Shown here: piece after piece, positions 7,781-13,139 of the stretch
How positions within the stretch are numbered: position 1 is the first letter of the stretch
How the letters are laid out: every line of letters begins with the position of its first letter
Assembly (NCBI GenBank): GCA_021817755.1
Contig: JAKAGC010000039.1
Span: 1-13,139, forward strand
Source: Acidobacteriota bacterium
GTDB taxonomy: Bacteria; Acidobacteriota; Aminicenantia; UBA2199
DNA: 13,139 bases
Direction of reading: 5' to 3'
Made by a program: the position numbers and the translations under genes
Notes under the pieces: generated by a model
Seen by the model: only the letters and a program-made list of their open reading frames with translations
Told to the model about the DNA's origin: nothing
Database searches by the model: none

Positions 7781-8911
7781 ATGGAAACATATTTCGCACC
7801 GGCTCAACGCGCTTCAAAAGAAGCTTTAATTGAAGATATCCACTTAATCAGTGAAAATCCGTTGATTAATTCTCTGATGCACTTTGTTGGGGGATTAATC
7901 GCAATTTTGAACGAACATCGCCAAATATTGGCTATTAATGAATCACTATTGAAATATATGGGGATCGATGATCCAGGAGAAGCCCTATCCCTACGCCCGG
8001 GAGAATTCCTGAATTGCAATTACGCCCACAAAATGCCCGGAGGATGCGGTACAAGCATGTTTTGCTCCAGTTGCGGCGTAGCGATTGCGCTTATGTCTAC
8101 ACTTCAATATGACAATTCTACGAGTATGACCTGTGCCCTAAGTACAACTCGCAATGGAGAAAAAATCGAACTCTTCTTTAAAGTCTGTTCTGCGTCCATC
8201 CTTATTGAAAGCAAACGCCTAATCCTATTATTTCTTCAAGATATAACAAATGAACATCGAGCGCTTGCTCTTGAACGGGTTTTTTTTCATGACATCAATA
8301 ATCTAATTATGGGATTATTAGGAAAAAGTGAATTACTCTGCATGGAAAATGGTGAAAATTTAGATATTCTGGCTCAAGGAATTCTTAAACTTGCTTCACG
8401 TTTGGCCCAAGAAATGAAAATCCAACAATTTCTGACTCTGCCTTCAAAAATCGGTTATAAATTAGATTTTGCCGAAGTTTCTTCGGAAAGCATCTTCGAA
8501 GAAATTTATCAAAGATTTAGTCATCATCCTTTAGCAAAAGGAAAAGAACTAAAAATCATCGCCCCGGTTCAACATTATTCTTTTAAAACAGACATAACAC
8601 TGTTAATGCGAGTGGTTTCCAATATGATTATCAATGCCCTTGAAGCATCTAATGCGGGAGAAGCAATCAAAATCAGCATGGATAGAAAAGATAAAAATAT
8701 AACTTTTTCTGTGTGGAATAAACAGGTAATCCGGGATGACATCCAAAAACGAATTTTTCAACGGCATTTCAGCACTAAAAGCGATCCTGGAAGAGGATTG
8801 GGGACGTATTCGATGAAACTACTGGGAGAAGAATACCTGGGTGGAAAAGTCGATTTCATTTCTTCCTTTAAAGACGGTACTCTTTTCCGGTTTTCCCTTA
8901 AAACAGAATAG
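7781..8911 (+). CDS. Soluble sensor histidine kinase with PAS-like domain carrying a four-cysteine motif
   Basis: 376 residues, no membrane segment. The opening METYFAPAQRAS and the PAS-like region (about 33-155, FVGGLIAILNEHRQILAINESLL) contain C79, C89, C95 and C98 (spacing C-x9-C-x5-C-x2-C, with GGCGTSMFCSSCG at its core), a set suited to binding a metal, Fe-S cluster or redox sensing (inference). HisKA has H170 in FFHDINNLIMG. The HATPase has N285 in the N box and GRGLGTYSMKLLGE from 337. The G1-box aspartate position appears as N313 (VWNKQ), which I recall as common in this kinase subfamily. No receiver is fused or adjacent on this strand, so it is an orphan kinase here. ATG with AGGA 7 nt upstream. 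Confidence 0.9.
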   Translation: METYFAPAQRASKEALIEDIHLISENPLINSLMHFVGGLIAILNEHRQILAINESLLKYMGIDDPGEALSLRPGEFLNCNYAHKMPGGCGTSMFCSSCGVAIALMSTLQYDNSTSMTCALSTTRNGEKIELFFKVCSASILIESKRLILLFLQDITNEHRALALERVFFHDINNLIMGLLGKSELLCMENGENLDILAQGILKLASRLAQEMKIQQFLTLPSKIGYKLDFAEVSSESIFEEIYQRFSHHPLAKGKELKIIAPVQHYSFKTDITLLMRVVSNMIINALEASNAGEAIKISMDRKDKNITFSVWNKQVIRDDIQKRIFQRHFSTKSDPGRGLGTYSMKLLGEEYLGGKVDFISSFKDGTLFRFSLKTE

Positions 8912-9040
8912 ATTTTGGGTTTTCCTGATAAACCTCTCAAACATTACTCTATAATAAAGGATTCCCTAATTGTAACGGATTGTTTCAATTATCAAATTTT
9001 GAAATAGAGAGAAAGAAATAAAAGAGTATTAAACAATTCA

Positions 9041-9079
9041 AGATAAATCTATCAATTAATTTTAGATAAATCTATTAAT
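9041..9079. repeat. Short direct repeat between convergent genes
   Basis: Two copies of AGATAAATCTATYAAT (9041-9056 and 9064-9079, 15 of 16 identical, period 23) lie in the 200-nt gap between the convergent kinase (ends 8911) and hydrolase (ends 9112). No strong GC-rich terminator is visible in this gap for either gene. Confidence 0.45.
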
Positions 9080-9111
9080 GGCACTTAATTGAAATAAATA
9101 TACAAAATATT

Positions 9112-9930
9112 CTATTTGATGACTAAATGAAATTTTATAAAATCGAGAATCTGTTTTATAATTCCACGCGACTCCTGGCTGTGATGCATGAGATCAAAAG
9201 CATGAGGTGCAGTTGAATGAGTAACCAATGTGAGGGGTAAATGATATTCCTCTGCACTGGAAACAAATTGATCGATTGTTTGATTGAGATTAGGTATTTG
9301 ATCTTGAAGGGCTTTTACAATAAAAAGGGGTATTTTGGGATTAATATCGCCGGCTGTCTTCTGTTGACAAGGATTAACAAATCCAAAAGCTCGGGATGAT
9401 TGGGCAACATAATTATTGGGGTCAATATCCAACATAAATCCGTAACAAAGTGCGGCACATTTTGGGTAGACGGGATTTCCCTTAGTCAATAATGACAGGG
9501 CCATTGGAACATTGCCTGAACTTGCCCACAACCCAAACCTGCTTATATCGATTCGTAAGGTAGATGCGTTTTGTTGGAGATAAAGAAATAATTTTTGAAA
9601 ATCGGCTTGGGGTTCATCATTGGAATAGGTTACGGCGATCATACCTGACGCAGCAATTAGTTGGGCCCATGAAATGTATGCTCCCATCTCCTTTGCTTTA
9701 CACCCGATTATCTTTTGCATTCCGATATCGGAGTATCCGGATACGAATATGACAAAAGGTAAAAGGGTATGGGTATCCATTTGGGGGGGATAATAAATAT
9801 CCATTGTGAGAGGACGGGAATGAGAGCTTCCATATTCTATATCGAGACGAACGGGAACATCTTCCATTCCGGGGATATGATATACAACTCTTTTCTTCGA
9901 AATATGTTCTTCCTGAACTTCTGAACTCAT
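9112..9930 (-). CDS. Alpha/beta hydrolase, dienelactone-hydrolase-like, substrate unknown
   Basis: 272 residues from the ATG at 9928-9930, preceded by AGGAG with 7 nt spacing; a GTG 15 nt upstream overlaps the preceding gene and is less likely. There is no signal peptide, so it is cytoplasmic. The fold is suggested by the strand LPFVIFVSGYSD (57-68, probable oxyanion loop), the nucleophile elbow GLWASSGNVPMAL with S138 aligned to the usual GHSAG serine, an acid candidate D210 in VKALQDQIPNLN, and H243 in APHAFD. The elbow is atypical (A-S-S-G-N instead of G-x-S-x-G). It begins 11 nt after the stop of the aminotransferase gene, in the same operon, so both probably act on the same small molecule (inference). 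Confidence 0.8.
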   Translation of the reverse strand: MSSEVQEEHISKKRVVYHIPGMEDVPVRLDIEYGSSHSRPLTMDIYYPPQMDTHTLLPFVIFVSGYSDIGMQKIIGCKAKEMGAYISWAQLIAASGMIAVTYSNDEPQADFQKLFLYLQQNASTLRIDISRFGLWASSGNVPMALSLLTKGNPVYPKCAALCYGFMLDIDPNNYVAQSSRAFGFVNPCQQKTAGDINPKIPLFIVKALQDQIPNLNQTIDQFVSSAEEYHLPLTLVTHSTAPHAFDLMHHSQESRGIIKQILDFIKFHLVIK

Positions 9931-9941
9931 GGTAATACTCC

Positions 9942-11075
9942 TCACTCTAATTCTTTACATTTGATATATGAATCCAAATATTCTTCGAGATGTTCGAGAA
10001 CTTGAGGCATATTTTTACGCCCGAACCCAAATCGCACATGATCTTTATTATAACTAAACATACTGCCTGGAGCTAATAAAACACCTTTCTTTTCAACTAA
10101 ATCTTGACAAAATACATGGGCATCGGTTGTGAATTTTAATCTTGGAAAAATGATAGGCCCTGCAATGGGGGGAACCCATTCAAAAAAATCATTATATTTT
10201 GTGAAAAACATTCTAAGATAAGAAAGATTGGAAGCTAAAATACCAAGATTGCGATTTAAAATGGTTTCCTTATGACGCAATGCGAGGGCAGCGAGAAATT
10301 CACCTGGAGCACTGTTGCATATGGTTGTGTAATCTTTAATAGAAGCCATTTCTTCAATTAATGTTTTATGGGAAGTAACGACCCACCCGATTCGTAATCC
10401 GGGAAGACCGAAGGCTTTCGACATAACGCCTAATGATACTGCTTTTTCATATATATCACAAAGGGCAGGGAGTCTGTCTTTTTCATCATATTCGAGAAAA
10501 CGATATACTTCATCCGAAAAAATATAGATACCATGCTTCCTGGCTATTTCTATAATTCTATTGATGGAATTACGGGAAATTAAATACCCGGTGGGATTGT
10601 TGGGGAAATTAATAATAATGGCTTTTGTTCTGGGGGTGATACTGTTCTCAAGAAATTCGAGATCAAGTTCCCACTTATTATTGGGATTCATAGGCCATTG
10701 GGTAATACTACACCCAATACTTTTGGCGATTTCATAAAGAGATTGATAACAGGGGCTTTGTATAATAATATGATCACGGGAAGTTAATAGGGCATTCATA
10801 AAAATAAAAATTCCCTCTTCTGCACCTGTACATGCAAGTATATTGTCAGTGTTGGACGTGGTATAAAGGCTGGAAATAGCTTGCCTTAATGCAGGATTCC
10901 CACGTGTATCGGTGTATCCAAGCGATAAATTCTCAAAACGGGTTTGGGAATTCTCCTCAAACGAAAGGAGTTCCTTAATGGTAAACGATTCACAATCGGA
11001 AGTACAAAGGAGATAAGGTGCAGTGAATTCATATTGAGCAAAAAAACGTTCGAGTTTGAATGGATTAAATTTCAT
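9942..11075 (-). CDS. PLP-dependent class I/II aminotransferase, substrate unassigned
   Basis: 377 residues, normal length for fold-type I aminotransferases. The ATG at 11073-11075 is chosen because GGAG (11085-11088) lies upstream at proper spacing; the TTG five codons earlier overlaps that ribosome site. Active-site landmarks: GYTDTRGNPALR (53-64), Y110 in SPCYQSLYE (likely ring stacking), N160 in NFPNNPTG, D188 and Y191 in FSDEVYRF, Schiff-base K220 in VMSKAFGLPGLRIGW, R228, and carboxylate-binding R348 in VRFGFGRKN. Relatives include aspartate-type and capreomycidine-synthase-like enzymes, but the substrate cannot be read from the sequence. First gene of a two-gene operon with the hydrolase, behind its own sigma-70-like promoter. 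Confidence 0.9.
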   Translation of the reverse strand: MKFNPFKLERFFAQYEFTAPYLLCTSDCESFTIKELLSFEENSQTRFENLSLGYTDTRGNPALRQAISSLYTTSNTDNILACTGAEEGIFIFMNALLTSRDHIIIQSPCYQSLYEIAKSIGCSITQWPMNPNNKWELDLEFLENSITPRTKAIIINFPNNPTGYLISRNSINRIIEIARKHGIYIFSDEVYRFLEYDEKDRLPALCDIYEKAVSLGVMSKAFGLPGLRIGWVVTSHKTLIEEMASIKDYTTICNSAPGEFLAALALRHKETILNRNLGILASNLSYLRMFFTKYNDFFEWVPPIAGPIIFPRLKFTTDAHVFCQDLVEKKGVLLAPGSMFSYNKDHVRFGFGRKNMPQVLEHLEEYLDSYIKCKELE

Positions 11076-11107
11076 TGTATAATTCTCCAAAATTTAAACA
11101 ACATGGG

Positions 11108-11120
11108 TTCTAATTTAGAA
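11108..11120. promoter_or_regulatory. Possible operator at the aminotransferase transcription start
   Basis: TTCTAA-T-TTAGAA is a perfect 6-bp inverted repeat with a 1-nt centre. It touches the -10 hexamer and covers the expected start site near 11113, a position where a repressor would block transcription. Such short AT-rich palindromes also arise by chance. Confidence 0.25.
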
Positions 11121-11148
11121 TTATACTTAAGAATAAATGGAATGTAAA
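11120..11148 (-). promoter_or_regulatory. Sigma-70-like promoter of the aminotransferase-hydrolase operon
   Basis: Minus strand: TTTACA (11143-11148), exactly 17 nt, TATAAT (11120-11125), the best sigma-70-type match in the window. The start would be near 11113, leaving a leader of about 38 nt with GGAGAA before the ATG at 11075. It lies just downstream of the terminator of the FecR-domain gene, so the operon is transcribed independently. Confidence 0.65.
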
Positions 11149-11174
11149 CGAAGATTTTTTCTAAAAAATGATAC

Positions 11175-11219
11175 AAAAAAAAATGGGGCACCTTTGAAGA
11201 GTACTTCAAAGAATGCCCC
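11175..11219 (-). terminator. Intrinsic terminator of the FecR-domain protein gene
   Basis: A strong hairpin: GGGGCA/TGCCCC (11185-11190 with 11214-11219) continues, after a small bulge, into CTTTGAAG/CTTCAAAG (11192-11199 with 11204-11211) around a 4-nt loop. On the minus strand it is followed by a run of nine T (11183 down to 11175). It lies about 35 nt after the stop codon at 11255. On the plus strand only CCCCTTTTATT follows, so it acts mainly on the minus strand. Confidence 0.9.
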
Positions 11220-11254
11220 TTTTATTACTGGGTTTCTATATTAATCAGAAAACC

Positions 11255-13054
11255 TTACCTGTCATTACCCTGTCCACCGCCTTTATTGGAGTGACCGCCG
11301 CCTTCCCTACCGCCGGAAATTTGACCGGTATGGTTATTGGTAGGAACAAAGCTTTCACCACCACGCTGCGATGTAGAACCACTATTTGTATAGTTCCCAT
11401 TGGTATTGTTATGATTGAAAAAGAAAGATCTGTTTCGATTGTCATTTAGATAGAAGCGTTGAATAGTACTAACTTCTCTGGATGAAAGTTTCAATTGGGG
11501 ACATACAACTGCATTTCTTTCACTGGCATATTGTACCTTAAGTCCACGTTCATAAGCCCAATTTTTATCTGGATTGAAATCACGTAATTCACGGGCTTGC
11601 TCTTTTATAATGACTTCTCTTGAATTATTAATGGGTGTAATACGTCCCTGATGAGAGCTTCCTTTATTGAGATCGGTTAATTCTTTTACCTGAATATTAT
11701 TGGCTTTTGTATTGGCTTCATCTGCAATATGAGCTTGGGAAATATGGATGGGACTGAGTTTCTCACCTTTATTAAAATCACCGAGGGGTCTAATTCTTCC
11801 TGTTTCAATGGATGCCCCTTGAGTGGAGAAACGCTCTTTTATAACATTGACGGGGACTTTATCAAGCTGCTTGATTATATTACGAACTTCTTTGGGGAGA
11901 ACTTTATAATCGGGACTATTCCTGGTGACATCATATCTCTTAGAATAGGTTTGCCTCCAATAGTCCACACCCTGGGTACGATAAACATAATAAAGATCAC
12001 GACCGCCAAATGCGATATCGAGATAATAATCGAATGTGGGAAAATACATATAAGATTGAAAGGAAGTACAACCGGAATGGAACCAATCTCCAGGTATCCA
12101 TGTCCATCCACCTTTTAACCAGACCCACGTTCCCATATGAGCAGGAACCCAACCCCAATTTTGCTGAGGGACAACAACCATTTTACCATTGATCTTCACG
12201 AAATCGGCATGAAAGAAGGGCCTGTTGGATAAGGCAAAAATTTCATCAGCAGGTTTCCATACATATCCGAGGAGATCGTCATAAACCCAATCACCGTACA
12301 GTGAAGACCATTTCTCTGCCCAATAGGTTAAGGCATTGTTTTTATATCGATTTAGTACGGGGGGTACTTTACTGACTCCATAATGCAAGTCTTTGAAATT
12401 TCTATTTATATACTCGTTCCAAGCGAGAAATTCAATATTCTTTTTGGCTTCTACAGGGACTAATTTATTCTCACTTGTAACAACTACAGCTTTACCGGAA
12501 GAGACTTTTTGCTTTTTTAAGGAATCGGCATCAGCCCCATACATGACCTGCAAACTACCACTTCTGGACTGCACATAAGTTTCGCCGGATTCCTCCACAC
12601 TTATTGTAGAGGTGGACCGTTTATTCAAATTAATGGCAGCGGAAGGAGTAATAACCTGAAACATCTCGTTATTATAATTCTGACTAATGGTATAGAGTTC
12701 ACCCTTCTCAAGTTTTAAAGTAGTCAATTTCCAATGACTGGTTAATGATGGAGCAAGAATGGTGGACACAACCAAACGAGTATTTTGATCCAACCGGACA
12801 ACAGTTCCATTATCGAATTGAATTTCACAACGGCCTTTTTCCTGTGTATCGATTTGGTCGCCGGGAACTATGGGTAGATTCACAACGGCTTTATCTACAT
12901 TATTATCCAATCGAGTTACAGTAGCGTCATTATCCACAAAGGAAATATGCCCATATATGACATCTTCCTGAGTCTCACCTTTTAATATAAAGGGGAATAC
13001 CATTAGTATACTAAACAGCACCAAAGCATAGATTGAAACACCTTTTTTCCTCAT
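11255..13054 (-). CDS. Secreted FecR-domain protein with tryptophan-rich (DUF6600-like) region and Gly/Asn/His tail
   Basis: 599 residues from the ATG at 13052-13054, chosen for GGAGG 6 nt upstream; a GTG 15 codons earlier is less likely. Residues 1-26 are a signal peptide (MRKKG, then a hydrophobic core to FILKG). A FecR-type domain spans about 35-140 (PGDQIDTQEKGRCEIQFDNG, then TVVRLDQNT). Residues about 245-325 are rich in Trp/Gly/Pro (YGDWVYDDLLGYVWKP, NWGWVPAHMGTWVW), resembling the DUF6600 region of similar envelope proteins. A charged linker follows, and residues 540-599 are low-complexity Gly/Asn/Ser/His. There is no ECF sigma factor or TonB receptor nearby, so it is not a classical FecR anti-sigma regulator; an envelope or surface role is more likely (inference). 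Single gene with its own terminator. Confidence 0.85.
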   Translation of the reverse strand: MRKKGVSIYALVLFSILMVFPFILKGETQEDVIYGHISFVDNDATVTRLDNNVDKAVVNLPIVPGDQIDTQEKGRCEIQFDNGTVVRLDQNTRLVVSTILAPSLTSHWKLTTLKLEKGELYTISQNYNNEMFQVITPSAAINLNKRSTSTISVEESGETYVQSRSGSLQVMYGADADSLKKQKVSSGKAVVVTSENKLVPVEAKKNIEFLAWNEYINRNFKDLHYGVSKVPPVLNRYKNNALTYWAEKWSSLYGDWVYDDLLGYVWKPADEIFALSNRPFFHADFVKINGKMVVVPQQNWGWVPAHMGTWVWLKGGWTWIPGDWFHSGCTSFQSYMYFPTFDYYLDIAFGGRDLYYVYRTQGVDYWRQTYSKRYDVTRNSPDYKVLPKEVRNIIKQLDKVPVNVIKERFSTQGASIETGRIRPLGDFNKGEKLSPIHISQAHIADEANTKANNIQVKELTDLNKGSSHQGRITPINNSREVIIKEQARELRDFNPDKNWAYERGLKVQYASERNAVVCPQLKLSSREVSTIQRFYLNDNRNRSFFFNHNNTNGNYTNSGSTSQRGGESFVPTNNHTGQISGGREGGGHSNKGGGQGNDR

Positions 13055-13077
13055 TTTATACCTCCAATGATCTATCG

Positions 13078-13097
13078 GATCCATTCCATTATGGATC
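13078..13097 (-). promoter_or_regulatory. Leader inverted repeat upstream of the FecR-domain gene
   Basis: GATCCAT-TCCATT-ATGGATC, a perfect 7-bp inverted repeat with a 6-nt loop, ending 24 nt before the start codon. If transcription begins near 13099 it would form a hairpin at the extreme 5' end of the mRNA, which could protect the message; it could also be an operator. Confidence 0.35.
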
Positions 13098-13109
13098 ACT
13101 AATGAGAAG

Positions 13110-13125
13110 GCATATTTATTGCCAA
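13110..13125 (-). promoter_or_regulatory. Possible sigma-54 promoter of the FecR-domain gene
   Basis: Minus strand TTGGCAATAAATATGC: a perfect TTGGCA -24 element and a GC at the correct 12-nt offset, but the -12 block reads ATGC instead of TTGC. The predicted start is near 13099. The same bases also form the small palindrome GGCA-N7-TGCC, so a repressor site is the alternative reading. Confidence 0.35.
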
Positions 13126-13139
13126 TTTTTTTCTTAGGG

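Noticed and set aside
8960..9010. TTTCAA/TTGAAA stem as terminator between the convergent genes
   Set aside because: The stem is short and AT-rich with no following T run in either direction, so it cannot be supported as a terminator.
11245..11449. Open frames on both strands inside the 3' end of the FecR-domain gene
   Set aside because: They come from the repetitive Gly/Asn-rich coding tail and have no ribosome sites or family resemblance.

Overview
The window is AT-rich (by eye about 40% GC) and almost fully coding. It reads as a Gram-negative bacterium with elaborate two-component signalling. Supporting points are purine-rich Shine-Dalgarno sites (GGAG type) before most genes, one near-perfect sigma-54 promoter, sigma-70-like promoters, dCache/HAMP/GAF/PAS kinases with multiple receiver domains, and a secreted FecR-domain protein. 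The cysteine-containing kinase and the multi-REC kinases resemble those of Desulfobacterota-like or Spirochaetota-like lineages, but nothing here fixes the taxonomy.

Left part, 1-4834, minus strand: a probable operon, read in the order cheR-type methyltransferase (4780-3959), a membrane hybrid histidine kinase with dCache, HAMP, GAF and two C-terminal receivers (3901-596), and a receiver-PAS protein (609 to beyond base 1) whose start overlaps the kinase stop by 14 nt. A TTGATT-N17-TATTAT promoter sits just upstream of cheR.

Middle, 5071-8911: two divergent soluble kinases separated by an AT-rich regulatory stretch of about 560 nt or more. The minus-strand one (5071-7074) is REC-PAS-HisKA-HATPase-REC. 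It has a sigma-54 promoter at 7302-7318 and a leader with a 10-bp inverted repeat next to a second, in-frame, SD-bearing start. The plus-strand one (7781-8911) is a compact kinase with a four-cysteine motif in its N-terminal PAS-like region.

Right part, 9112-13054, minus strand: a fold-type I PLP aminotransferase (9942-11075) and an alpha/beta hydrolase (9112-9930) form a tight two-gene operon behind a strong sigma-70-like promoter (TTTACA-N17-TATAAT). Upstream, and insulated by a clear intrinsic terminator at 11175-11219, is a secreted FecR-domain, tryptophan-rich protein (11255-13054) with a weaker sigma-54-like site.

The window as a whole is a signal-transduction neighbourhood: three sensor kinases, five receiver domains and a CheR. 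No recognisable DNA-binding or cyclic-di-GMP output domain is visible, so the output must lie outside the window or run through protein contacts. I see no mobile elements, CRISPR arrays, rRNA or tRNA genes.
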